Shown piece by piece: positions 12,201-23,500 of a stretch of DNA of 64,000 nucleotides. The notes below the pieces were generated by a model. It saw only the letters and a program-made list of their open reading frames with translations. It was not told the origin of the DNA and did not search any database. The stretch is from Globodera rostochiensis. Its lineage: Eukaryota; Nematoda; Chromadorea; Rhabditida; Heteroderidae. The stretch lies in assembly GCA_018350325.1 (NCBI GenBank), contig JAEVLN010000008.1, forward strand, positions 3,057,794 through 3,121,793, in the 5' to 3' direction. The first letter of the stretch is position 1, and each line of letters starts with the position of its first letter. The translations under genes and the position numbers were made by a program.

Positions 12201-14804
12201 GACGTTGAAGCGCCGTGTACAGCTCAGCAACCAGGTGGGTCATTACCATAAAACACAAAATAGTTCTGAATATTAGACGAAAGAGTGTTTTTTCTATGTT
12301 TTCAACTTCAGCTGGCGGAGTTCAAGGATCGACGGGCGGCGGCCAGCGAAAAGGCAATTCAAGTGGAAACAATCCGTGAGAGCATTGGGGAGAAGTCGGA
12401 GCAGATCAAGCAGCTGGAGCAGCTCATTGCCACGGCTGGCCACGAGTTGCCTGAGGTGGAGCGGCAGCTGCGCGCCATGGAGCGTTCCAAACAGGCAACC
12501 AAACAAAAAATGCCAATTTTCATCCATCCCTCCCAACTCCGCCCATAGTTAAGGAATTGGACGCGTCGGTTCACCAGCAATTGCGCAGAATGGCACTCGA
12601 AGTAGACGGCATTAATGGTGCGCTGGAAAAGATTGCGGAGCTGGGCGAGTCCAACGAGCGCGACCGGCTGAGCATGTCGGCCACACCCACCGACTTTCGC
12701 GAAATGGTGACTAAAGTTGGGGTTATTTTGACCAACAAAAAATCGATCCAGGCTGATCAGTCGGGTCAGCCTAGACAAATTTCCGTTAAAAACTGTCAGT
12801 GTTGATATTTCAAGCTTTTCAGTTTGAGGAGCAAAAATTGCGTTTGGAAAATTTGGCATGTCGTAAAAGTCAGTTGGAGAAACAGTTGGACGGCGACGAG
12901 GGCAAGAAGCACCAATTGCGGACTTTGGAGGATCAGTTGAGGCGCATGGAAATGGAGGAGCAGGTGGCATTTTTAAAAAAAGCTTTTTTAGGCATTTCCC
13001 TCTCTTTTTTCAGCTCGAAAAGTACAAAAAACAGCTGGAGGATGCCAAAGAGAACGCCACGATCAAAGGCACCGAAAATTTGATGGAGCTAAGGAAAAAG
13101 GTGGCCACTTTTTTGTTTGGGCCTTAAGGCCTCAGCAACAAAAACTAAAAAAGAAATTAAATTATTTTGGTGTTTTTTTTTTGCGGTCTCTCTCTCTTTT
13201 CAAAGATTTGATCTTCTCCAAAAATGAATGCATTTATTCCATGAAATTTCAGGAACAAACGGTGGGCCAACGGGCGGTCGAAGTGAACAATCGCATTCAG
13301 CAGAAGACGGGCGAGCAGTTGCAGTTGAAGCGCAAGGTGGAAGAGCTGAGGGCGCAGCTGGAGGAGACGCGCTATGCCAACGCGCAGAAGCTGTACGTGG
13401 ACAAGTTGGTGGAACGCAACGTCACCTCGGCGTCGATTGGTGTGAGTGAGTTGAGCGAACTGCGCAAAAAGCAGTCCCTGACACGCAGTGTGGAACTGCA
13501 CACTGACTTATCTTTTTTTTTGTTACAGGATTTGGAACGCTATTACAAGGTTGTGGACAATGCCATAATCAACTTTCATCAGCAGAAGATGGAGCAGATC
13601 AACCAAATTTTGCACGAGCTGTGGATCCGCGTCTACCAAGGCAACGACATCGACACGATCAAAATCAAGTTGGCATGGCTTAACACCTCCAAATTTCGAT
13701 CAATTTGCTGCAATTAGTCAAAAAATATCTCAATTCATCGTTCACTTTTTGATTTGTTTATTTCGAATTTGATCTGCTATGCTTGCATCGATGATCTGAT
13801 CACATGGAGAAACATTTGTGACATTGAGTTAAACACACACTTCCTTTTCCATTTATTTTGAGGTCGCAGCCCGTGTCGGGCGTGGAGAAGAAGAAGTCGT
13901 ACGACTACAGCGTCGTGATGACCGTCGACCAGGTGGACATTGACATGCGCGACCGGTGCAGCGCCGGACAAAAAGTCAGTCAGTCAGAAATTGGCCGTCG
14001 AGCAGAAAAACATTGGCCGAGGGGGGAATATGGACGAAAAACATGCCAAAATGATTTTTTATGCCGCATTTTGTTTAGGTGTTGGCATCAATTCTGATCC
14101 GGATTGCGCTTGCCGATGTTTTTGCGGGGAACTGCAGAATTTTGGCGCTCGGTAAACGCTGCTTTTGTTTTGTTTTTTAGTTATTTTTTATTTTTAGACG
14201 AGCCCACAACAAATTTGGACGAAGATAAGGTGAGGGTGAATTTGCTGTTGTTGAACTGGATTCAAAAGGTCCGTTTGATTGCATTTTAACGTGTATAAAT
14301 GAGATCATCAGTCTGATCGAACCCGGAGTTTTGCATTTGCAAAAATCAAATTTAAAAACTTTCTTTTAGGTTGAAAACATCGGCTCGATGCTGAAGAGTT
14401 TGATCCAAATTCGCAAGCCAACAACGACGGGCGGAGCGATTGGAGCCCAACGCATTTACGAGGCGGACGATTTGGACTTTGAGGAAGACGACGGCGATGA
14501 ACTTGCTGGCGCTGCGGCGGAAAGGACACGGGCGGCAGAAGAGGACACAAATGACGGTGACGACGGCATGGAGGTGAACCGCTCGCTGCAGCTGATCGTC
14601 ATCACGCACGACCGTCGCCTTGTCGAGCATCTGCACTTGGCGTGCCGACCCGAGTACATCTACAGTTTGGCCAAGGATGAGAACGGCGTGTCGCACATCA
14701 AAGAGCACAGTCAGATAACGACGAACGCGGACCTCGACTTGTTCGCGTACGTTTTGCGGCGGTCGGTTCGAAGCGTCGTCAATTTGCTCTTTCTGTTTAG
14801 TTGA
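9262..14804 (+). CDS. rad-50: RAD50-like SMC-family DNA repair ATPase lacking a visible zinc hook
   Basis: ATPase of the MRE11-RAD50-NBS1 complex for double-strand break repair. The ATG is at 9262. Exon 1 ends in the Walker A motif (IIQGLNGTGKT) and continues as TIIEALNYVTTGALPAGK in exon 2. The exon near 10195 gives LLGVPKAVLEHVLFCHQEEA, a RAD50 hallmark. About 15 coiled-coil exons follow (10.3-13.5 kb). The distal head is clear: QQKMEQINQILHELWIRVYQ, the signature DRCSAGQKVLASILIRIAL, Walker B LALDEPTTNLDEDK and LQLIVITHD. I estimate about 1,075 residues against about 1,300 in human RAD50. No CXXC appears at the coiled-coil apex (see findings). An acidic insert (FEEDDGDEL) lies before the ITHD motif. 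The last junction is ambiguous: a GT donor near 14750 joined to 14801 would give a different short tail. Confidence 0.9.
12023..12066 (+). other. probable GC-AG intron in RAD50
   Basis: The coding frame runs to GLQ, then hits an in-frame stop, and resumes at TDLNTLRMDM. Joining cag|gcatgc (donor at 12023) to attgaag|acg gives a 44-nt GC-AG intron in phase 0. The alternative is a GT-AG intron of about 32 nt starting at the gtttca 11 nt further on, which would keep ACKH in the protein. That would be unusually short. Confidence 0.5.
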
Positions 14805-15178
14805 ATTCTCTGCATTGAACGCAAGAATGGTCATGTTGACGTGTAGCTGATGGATTGACGCGAGAAAATTTTATATTTTTTTGATTTGAGCAAATCTCAC
14901 TTTATAAAATACTATAATATGTACGTGTATGAATTTATTTTTGCATTTTTATGCCTAAAAAAGAACATTTGTTACGATATTTTGGCGAGTTGTGCAGGAA
15001 GTTTACCCAACACATCACCCCCCCCCCCCCTGACTGTGCAAGATTTTTTTGAGTAGTCGGAACTTTTTATTCAATTTTTTCAAAAAAAAAATCCTTGGGC
15101 CCAAAGATTCGCTTCACGAATCCAAGACAAAGAGTTGAACACAATAGACAAACGCAACATCATTATCATCAAACAGCA
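14805..15178. other. convergent intergenic region
   Basis: AT-rich spacer between the 3' ends of RAD50 (+) and PRORP (-), with a short poly-C run near 15020. No gene or RNA was recognised. Confidence 0.55.
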
Positions 15179-17690
15179 TCATTTTACACGAACACAATGG
15201 ACAAACTGTCGGGAACGAGCACGCCTCTCCACCAGAATGTGATAGCCTTTGGATACGTCGCCCTGACTGTGCCATGTGTTCGGAAGCTGCAAAAGCAAAA
15301 GTTTCTGGGCATTACTCCTGGCAATGGTTGCTGACCGACCAGATAATCGGGATTTGTTTTGGTCACTCTCGGCACCCAAAATCGAATGAGTCGCGACTTG
15401 ACCCATCGGAAGAAAAGTGACGGGTCGAGCTCCGGCGGCACGTGTTGACGGAACCCGTCGTTGCTCATTAAATGTGCGTCCGGGCCCAGCTGAAGTGCAG
15501 CGTTCAGAATGAACAGGTCGTCATGCATTCTGTATATATACGGGAAGCGTAAGCAAAAATTATTTTTTATTTAATTCCCGTTTACATTTTTGCCTTTGAC
15601 TTGAACAAAAACGTTTATAAAATTGTGGCAGCACCGCCCGAACGCTCACAATAAGTCTCTGGAGCGCATGTCGAAAATGTGCACGCCCATTTCGTGGAAG
15701 GTGTTAATGAACGCGGGCGGAAAGGTGCAGCGAGTGACCGCCAAAATGGGCGAAAACCCGTTGCGCGAGAGCGAGGTGATGAAATGGCGCACATAGCCCA
15801 AATGTTGACTTTTTGGATAACCTTCCACCATGTTGAGCGCGTCGATCACCAACGGACGGCTTCAAAAACAGTGAAATCATCAGGCCCAAAACCGAAAAGC
15901 CCTTTGAACGCCCACAACACGGAACCGGAGAATAAAAAAGTCAAAAGATATTTTTGTGCCCTCTGGTCAATCAAATGGCCGGTTCTTGGAAATGTGCAAA
16001 ATGCTGTGCCCGGCTGAGTTGTGACGTCAGAATGTCAACTTTTACTTTCTTCGAATTTTGTCAACAGCCCCAAAAACCACAACACACATACCCCCGCTGT
16101 TGTTGGTGTTGACCACTTTTCTGTTTAATCTCTCTCAACTTGTCGGACAACGCAACAACCTCTGAAATTGGATATTTGTGTTGTGCGTGACTTGATCGGA
16201 TGATTCTTGCCGATCAATCAAATCACATGACCAAAAATCTCTCTCAAAAAAACAAAAACAAATTTCCCTACGGGCTGCAGTCGCGCGGTTCTTCGACTTG
16301 GCGCCTTCGTCCAACTCGTTGAGCATTGCGTCCCGCAGTTGGGCAAACTTTTGCGGCTCAATGGTGGTCGGGACCAATTTGGCCGCGCAATGCGAACACT
16401 CCAAGGTACTAAAAGAAGAAAAAAAAGCGATAAAATTGGGGGAAAACGATAATAATTAAATAATAAAATAATTTTACTGATGGTTCACACGGGCGCTGAC
16501 GTCGAGCCGCCATTTGCCATAACATCTGGACAAATTGAAAATCAAATTTCAGTCGAACTTTTTGGACAAAAAATCGCTTACGCTAAGGCCCTCTTCAAGT
16601 GTTGCGCGTCAAACTCGTTCAGCGGGTTGTCCAACAGCACCAGTTGGTCCATGTACATTTTCATCAGCCTGTCTCGGTCCTTCGAATTCTCTTGGAGACA
16701 ATGCAGAAAATGGGTCCAAAACGGATGCTTTGGCGCCACGGAGAAGGGCACTTTGGGCTCAATCTCATTGCACAATGTTCTGAAAACATTTTGTTCATTC
16801 AAAAAATATAGAACATGTATGTAATCGGCCTTTTGTACAAGTCGGCCTTTTGTCCAATTTTGTACAAGTCAGCCTTTTGTCCCATTTTGGACAGGTCGGC
16901 CTTTTGTCCAACTCGTGATAATACATTTTTATGGAAGTACATTCAAAATGCCTTACTCGAGTATGTTCAGCTGGTGCCTGGCCAGTGCCATGCCGGCTAA
17001 CAGATGGAAGCAGTCCGTCTTGAACACGGCCTTGGCCAACAACGGGCGCAGCCGATCCCAGCGTCCCTCGCACCCATCCAACAACAGCTCAACGGTGGCA
17101 GCGATGTGCTCGTTGTCGCCCAACTTTTCAGCGCACAGCTTGCGCAACACCGGCACACGCACGTGGTTGTCTTCCCCGTCCTGGCACCGGCCGCTGGCAA
17201 ATTTCTGTACAAAAATAAGAAAAAGTGCATGGAGGAGATCTGCTGATCCGATTTCCCAAGTCTAATGGTTGGGTGGGGTCTGTAGTTCTTTTCTTTGATT
17301 GTGTACAACTACGGACCAGTGCAAGCAGTTTGACGCCGTCCAGCAACAGTTTGTGATCGAGTTGGTCCGTTGCTATCAGCGTGTTCAACATGTCCAGACC
17401 CTGCTTCGCATTGTTGGCCTTGAAAAGAAAAAAAAAATACGGATTTTCAAAAGCGTTTAAAGTTTGACCAATCGGCTACAATGCTACCGCTCATAAATAA
17501 ATGTTAATGTCGCAAAATCACTGGCATAAAATGGAAAAATAATTTTGGGATTTCTTTAAAATGGTTAGAATGTATAAAAAACCTTGTAGTACTCGCTCAA
17601 CTCCATGCGTTGGCCCATGACGATCTTCGTCGGTTTGAGCAGATCAATCGTATCAACCCGAGGGTACAGCGTCTCCTCAGTTTCTGTCTG
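15179..17690 (-). CDS. mitochondrial ribonuclease P catalytic subunit (PRORP/MRPP3-like)
   Basis: Protein-only RNase P nuclease, expected in mitochondria, cutting 5' leaders from tRNA precursors. The C-terminal NYN-type nuclease domain is clear on the minus strand: VIDALNMVEGYPKSQHLGYV (first catalytic Asp) at about 15650-15850, then HDDLFILNAALQLGPDAH with the metal-binding Asp pair and MSNDGFRQHV at about 15400-15530. Using a 53-nt intron, the tail reads LPNTWHSQGDVSKGYHI and stops at 15179, matching the terminal Trp-His motif of the family. Exons at 16270-16400 (CSHCAAKLVPTTIEPQKFAQ, half of the structural zinc site), 16580-16800, 16960-17200 and 17330-17415 are helical and PPR-like. The most upstream exon seen is 17584-17690 (preceded by a 'ttcag' acceptor), so the start codon and targeting peptide are unresolved. 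Confidence 0.85.
16820..16915. repeat. intronic minisatellite in PRORP
   Basis: A roughly 28-bp unit built on tcggccttttgt followed by (a/c)caa(g/t) recurs about four times. It lies within an intron between PPR-type exons. Confidence 0.75.
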
Positions 17691-17859
17691 AACAAATGTT
17701 GTCAATTTTAATAGCAAATATTATTTTGTGTTTAGTTTTTTTGTTGACCCTAAAAATATTATGCATTTTTTTTTGTCAAGGCTCTTTTACTATACATCAA
17801 AGACCAAATTGTTAATTTCCATAAAAAACAAATGACAAACATCAACTTCGTCGAACAAA

Positions 17860-18327
17860 TCACTTCGAAGGCCCCGGTTTGTCTGCCACAATATATTTGC
17901 CGTCCTGCACTGCAATAACCTGCTTGTACTTCTCCAACTTGTGTTTGCGCATAAAATGTTCCCTAAAAGGCGAAAAAAATTAGCATCGCAATAAAAAGGC
18001 CCATCGACTGGTGAACCCCCTCCTCCCCCCCAAACTGTTCAGCCCAAAAATGTGATGTCTGAAATCCCGGAACACCGATTACGCAATACATATTTATTTG
18101 TTTTTCATCAAAAGGTGGCATTTCGGCACGGGAAAAGGTCCGGTGGCGCTGTGGCATCCGTGCCCGACTTACACCCAAGTGGCAGGGCACGCCCTACCAA
18201 ACACGGCATATTCCCGCTGACACTTGCGCTCGTCCTCGTCGTTGCTTGCCAAACAATCAAAGAACAAATCTCGCGCGCGATAGCAATTTTTTCGGTTCTC
18301 AAGCAAACCCGGCTCTTTGTTCGGCAT
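17860..18327 (-). CDS. cytochrome c oxidase assembly factor 6 (COA6-like)
   Basis: Small mitochondrial intermembrane-space protein needed for copper delivery to COX2 in complex IV. Two exons: 18327-18173 (ATG at 18327, donor GTAAGT) and 17962-17860 (acceptor ttttag, stop TGA), giving 85 residues. The twin-cysteine motif is explicit: C-YRARDLFFD-C is CX9C and C-QREYAVFGRA-C is CX10C, the exact spacing of COA6. These are followed by the family's P-x-x-W and a Lys-rich helix (EHFMRKHKLEKYK). The exons join in phase 2 to give TWVEHFM. Length matches the family. It lies on the same strand about 170 bp upstream of the first visible PRORP exon, another mitochondrial gene. Confidence 0.9.
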
Positions 18328-18977
18328 ACAAAAAAGCTAAAAATTGGAAGGAAAAAGTGAAAGTGCAGCGCTTTTTGCACTAAAAGCTTGGAACGTTTTC
18401 CAAAAAATAGCAGCATTTGAATATTTGATGCTTTCGCTTTTGTGGTTTTTTGTAGAGTCCGGTAAAATATACATATACTCCATTTTAAAAATAACTTTAG
18501 GCTTTGCAATTTCTTAACTAATTTGTAAGTGTTGTCTCTTCTTTAAATTTTTCGAATTACATACGTCGAAATTCACTCTGTTGAAAAAAGTTAAAAATGA
18601 GAAGGTGAAAGAGTTCATTGTCAAAATTAGGGTGCGATATGTTTTCGACAGTGAACTATCGCCGTTCTTAGACTGTCCCAAACGTCCCGGACCCGGGAAA
18701 AAACGATTAAAATAAAGTTTCCGGGCACGGGAATTTCAAATTTTTAACGGGATGCTGTTCCCGTGAAAAATCTCGCTCGGCAAAAAAAGAGCCGAGAACG
18801 AGACCCGGCGGGAATCCCGTACTCTTTTAATTACTCACCTTCTAATAATTACCCACCCTCTACTGATCCCCATTAACAGTTCGAATCCAAATTTATCACC
18901 ATTTCCAATGGGTAAAATTTGACGAGATGTACATAGAAACGAGGAAAATGGATATGTACATAAACTGTGAAAGTGTT
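18328..18977. other. intergenic region with GC-rich palindromic remnants
   Basis: No gene was found. At about 18660-18830 the otherwise AT-rich sequence becomes GC-rich, with repeated cccgg/ccggg blocks. One stem pairs ctcgctcggc with its near-complement in gagccgagaacgag. It resembles an eroded miniature element, but no clean termini were found. Confidence 0.4.
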
Positions 18978-19906
18978 CTAAATTTGAAAAAATAATTCAT
19001 CGTCTTCGCCAACACCGCCAAGCTCCAAATCATTTTCAGCTGCTGTTGCTGCTGGTGGTGGGTTTTGGCTGGCCGTTGTTGTTCGCCGCAGAACAAAGTT
19101 GTGCCTTTTGAGCAATTTCTCCAACCATCCGTTGGAGACCTTTTGTTTAAATAAAATATAAATTGAGTTTAAAGTTTGTTTTGAAGTCTCCTTACACTTA
19201 CACAAATTATTGTACCTTAATGTCAGTGTGGACGAACAGTGCGGACGCCTTGTTCTTGATGATGCTTCTGCTGACAGGCCTTTTGTTCTGTCGCATTTCT
19301 TTGATCCATTCGGCCAGTGTGGCGTCGATTTCCGGGTGCAGAACTGGGCGTCCTCCTCCACCGAGTCTTTTGCGTTTTCCTCCGCATGAATTCCTAAAAG
19401 TAACTTCTTATATTCCAATTGAACGGAATGGAGAGAGAGAGAGCAGCACGTACATTTGCTGCTTCAGTTTGTCCTCTTGCTTCAGCCATCGCTGAATTGA
19501 CTTTCTGTCGACGCCGTACTTCTTTGCTGCTGATTTGATTGAATTCCTGCGCGCCCATTCAATTGCTTCAAGCTTTTTCGTTGCGTCGTTGTTTCGGTGG
19601 CGTTTTCGATCAGTTAATATGCCATCGGCATCAAAGTGTAGTTGTTGAGGCCCGGCCTCACCTTTTTCACCATCTCCGTTAGCCACACACTGCTGATTGC
19701 TAAAATAAACTTCTTAATTAGGTAATTAAGCATGATGAATACCTAGGTGGGTACTTTACGGCAATTTCGGGCCCATTATTCTTGCAGTTGAAGCAGACTA
19801 CTTGGGCGGCGTAGCCTTGACAAATCGCGTGACATGGCATTTTGCAGATGGAGCAGTGGTGGCTTCCTTCATATTTAAGTTTGCAGACACAACAAATTGA
19901 ATCCAT
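18978..19906 (-). CDS. zinc-finger / Brinker-type DNA-binding / CENP-B-type HTH protein (transposase-derived)
   Basis: Four exons read on the minus strand from the ATG at 19906. Exon 1 encodes a Cys/His zinc module: CCVCKLKYEGSHHCSICKMP, then CHAICQ and VVCFNCKN. It ends at a GT donor in phase 2 and joins an exon reading NQQCVANGDGEKG. That exon holds a BrkDBD helix-turn-helix (EWARRNSIKSAAKKYGVDRK then SIQRWLKQE). The next exon gives HPEIDATLAEWIKEMRQNKR and ASALFVHTDIK, typical of the CENP-B/Tc5-type HTH, completed by VSNGWLEKLLKRHNFVLRR in exon 4. The protein ends with an Ala/Asp/Glu-rich tail at 18978 and has no DDE catalytic domain. It is therefore probably a DNA-binding protein derived from a pogo/Tc5-type transposase, about 250 residues long. 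A hAT-like element sits just upstream of the start codon. Confidence 0.8.
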
Positions 19907-19939
19907 GCTGAACATTGACGGGTTGAAATGGGTGTGAAT

Positions 19940-20058
19940 CAGGGATGGTCGGAATTCCGGTTTCCGACTTTTTTGGGGTCGGAATTCCGGTTTCCGACTT
20001 TTTTGGGGTCGGAATTCCGATTTACGAAATTTTTTGAGGTCGTCGGCTCCCATCCCTG
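19940..20058. mobile_element. hAT-like miniature inverted-repeat element with 8-bp target-site duplication
   Basis: The element begins cagggatgg and ends ccatccctg, a perfect 9-bp terminal inverted repeat. It is flanked by the direct repeat gtgtgaat at 19932-19939 and 20059-20066. Eight-base duplications and CAGGG-type ends are characteristic of hAT transposons. The 119-bp interior contains no coding capacity and consists mostly of three 30-bp tandem units (ggtcggaattccggtttccg, then acttttttgg). It is therefore a non-autonomous copy. Confidence 0.85.
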
Positions 20059-20066
20059 GTGTGAAT

Positions 20067-20580
20067 GAAGTATGGAAGGTGGGTGAAATGAAGAAAATTT
20101 TGGTGATTTATATGAATTGTAATTACCCACTCTCTCTCTACTAATTACCCACTCTAGGGGGAGGGGGTTGGGGTTGAAAAATAATTACGCATGTGTAATT
20201 AAAAGGGTATACACGGTGTAGACTTTTTTCTGCTTCCCCTCGATAGTCTCCCATCTTTTCACTGTCATGCGTCCCATAAAAAATAATTCCCCCACTCTCT
20301 CTGCTTCACATGCACTAATTGCCAATCGATTATGTTAAGTACTTCATTCTCTGCCGTAACCAAAATTGGTGGCAATCAATTAAATTCTCGCGCTGAGCAT
20401 TTTATTGTTTTTGATGGGAAATGGCGCATTTAGTTTAATGTTTTTAAAAAACAAATGACCACAAAAAAATGAAAATACATAAAAAAGGACAAAAATAAAG
20501 AGATCAAAAAATTGATCTACACAATCAATCAACAAAAGAGAGAACGTGGAAGAAAAGTGTAAAAATAAACAAAACGAAAC
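20067..20580. other. AT-rich intergenic region
   Basis: Separates the zinc-finger/BrkDBD gene (5' side) from the 3' end of the DHX35 gene; both are on the minus strand. It contains the short motif aattacccactct twice near 20121-20155 and otherwise nothing recognised. Confidence 0.5.
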
Positions 20581-23500
20581 CTAATTCAAATTTGCTATTC
20601 TTCCCTCCGCATAATTACTTTCCTCCGTCATTTTTCGCCTCTTCCCTTCGGGCAAACTCTTAAATTTTGACCAATTAAAATATGCAATTAATGTGATAAT
20701 TATGTAAATGCGTGTTGGGGGTGTACACTTACCGATCCAAATTCGTAATAATGCGGGGCAATGTGCTCCAACCAGGCGGGGTCAATTTCGCTCAAATCTC
20801 TGCAAAAATAAATAAAGTGGAACAAACCGACAACAAAATTGAAAAATACCGGATGGAATTTTGCATGACGTCAGTGAAAAGAACCCTGAAATGACTCAAA
20901 AAGCTTTTTAAAATTTGAAGGCATTTTTTGACAAAAAAAAAGTGCCCGGAAACCGACCGACCACTTCGGGTACTCCTTGCGATACATGAGCACGGATCCC
21001 TTGTACGCCTTGAAGGAGTGTTCACCTTTCACCGTCACGTACAGCCCGGTGTGGTCGTAATAGGCGATCTGTGGGGTTCAATAAAAACGGATTAAAATTC
21101 AATTTAATGGATTGGTTGGCTTTTATTTAAGCTCGGGACGAGTTGGGTCAAAAATCAGTCTCGAAAACATATTTCAACCCCAAATTGTGAGGGCTCCTCT
21201 CTCTGTGGGGGGACCTGAGAAAAGAAGCCGCTGAGCAGCGCCCGTCGAATTTTTGCGGTGTCACCGATGGTATCTTTGCAGGAGATGACACGCAATTTGT
21301 CACCGTTTTTCAGGAAGCCGACAAACTGCGCGCGAATGGACTCGGCACGGCACAACGCCTTATAATTCAGGAAATTTTGTTGGCACCAAGCCAAGGAACG
21401 GTCGTGCTGAAATTTTAGTAATTTTTAGGCCCCCGACAAAACAAAGTCACCCCCCCCCCCCCTCCCCCCGAATGTGGAAATTTGATGACCTCAACAAATG
21501 AAGAGTAAACGTTAAGCAACGTCAAATGGTCTAAAAAAGTAATTAAAAAAACATTTAAATATACAAAAAAACGGACCGCCTTCCTCCACCGAAAACGAAC
21601 GTCGGCTGAGCTCCGCCTTATGTTTTGCGCCGGTTGGCTGCACAAAAACGTCTCGGATTTGCATCATTGCAATCTGGCACAAAGTTGGTGACAATGTTTA
21701 TGGCACGAAAATGTAAAATCGGCACGAAAGCGTTAGTTAACGATTTTTCGAGAGTCTCTCTCTCGAACAGAACGATCCGATCAAACCCAAATTCTTTGAC
21801 TGCTAGCTGATTGTGAAAGAAAGAAAGCACCGGATGGGATCATTCATTTCCCATTCTTTAAAAATGATTCACAGTTTTCGAACAGTACTTTTGATCAGGC
21901 CAACCAAATCGGATCCTATGTCTGATCAGCAACACCAAATAACCGCAAAAACCACGGCGGAAACATTGTGAATTGAGACTAGTAATCAAAATTAATTACA
22001 ATTGTGGCAACTTCGCTGGAACACTCGAGCTCCACTGAAAAACAAAACAAAATAAATAACAAAATTCAATTAAAAAAAAAGTGCCGACTGACCCGAGGCG
22101 ATCAGCGCTTTGGCATGCATCGGGGCCAATGGGAGTTCGGCCATGTGCAGGCCGAGCGGGTTGACCAACAATCCGTCCTCGTCGATGGCCTTCAGCGCGA
22201 AGAGCAGTTGAAGCGCTTGCACCATCGCCACGGAGGACGGGCGGGAGAGGTAATGGAATCTGTCGGACAACAGAAATTATGCCAATTTCGTTAACAAAAA
22301 TTGATGGAAATTTCATTTTTTCTGCACTTCTGTCGGTCACCTTACAACTCACAAAACAGCGACTATAGTGGGATTACTAAAAAAGGCAATTTTCCTTTTC
22401 CATGGGACTGAACGTCCAGCAACACAACCCTCCGGCAAATGGACGAAATGTTGTTCAACCCACTTGAGCACATTCTGCACGCCGAGCGCCTTCATTCGGA
22501 GCACCACCGACGAAAGGTCGCACCGCTGAATTTCGGGCAGTGTGGCACGGGGCAGCCGTCGGAATTCGCTTTCCGGATAGAGACGGAAACATTTGCCGGG
22601 CCGCACTCGACCCGCACGTCCGGCACGCTGTTCAGCTGAATAGGTGAACTCAACAAGCCGTTGGTCTCCCGTCCAATTTGGCCGCCCGACCTGACGACTT
22701 TGAGCAGGCGGCGACCATCAAAGTTTCCATGCCGAGTTTGGGGCTGAACACGCGCATTTTGACAAAGCCACAGTCGATCACTGGAGGGCGGGGAATTGGG
22801 AACGTACAATTTACATTTTTTATTATATAAAGGGCATGTTTAAGCTGCCACTTTCGAGATTATCCAGACCAATCAGTCCCCTGGCGTCTGAGTGCGCGAC
22901 GGAGACTAATTCTAAACCACCATCAAAAAGACGCGTTACCGTAGCAAACGCCCGCGATGGTCACCGACGTTTCGGCAATGTTTGTTGTGATGATGGCCTT
23001 TCGGCTCTGATAGGGGGCGGAGTCGAACGCGCGGAACTGTTCGCGGGCTGGCAAACCTGAAAACAGTGGACAGACAGACAGTTCAACCAACCATAAAAGC
23101 CCGTTTTTGATCATGAAAGAGACGAACTCTGACCGGATTCATCCTCAAATCGTGAATTCTGACTCTAATCTAAGACTTCACCAAACTGGCATCCTTCGTC
23201 TATGGTCAGAACTCATTTTCATTGTCCGTTCACTCTTTGGACACGATCTGACTCTGATCAGATTCGGGGTTGGGTTCGCCTCGGAAATGCCACTTTTTGA
23301 ACCAGTACAACAAGCATACACAACTGAACACCGGATTGGTTGGTTGGTCTTACCTCCGTACAGTGGGACCACCAGCAGTTTGTCCTTGTCCTTGCTCAAC
23401 ATTTTGGCAGCTTTCCGCAAGAAATCGCACGCCCTCTCCACCTCGTCTTGGCCCGTCAAAAAGGCCAAAATGTCGCCGGAAGACTCCACGTCATGCAGCC

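Noticed and set aside
15280..15345. 29-nt GT-AG intron near the PRORP 3' end
   Set aside because: A 53-nt intron from the upstream donor ctg|gtcggt keeps the same frame and is a more realistic size.
18660..18830. Miniature transposon at the GC-rich palindromic block
   Set aside because: No paired termini or target-site duplication could be defined.
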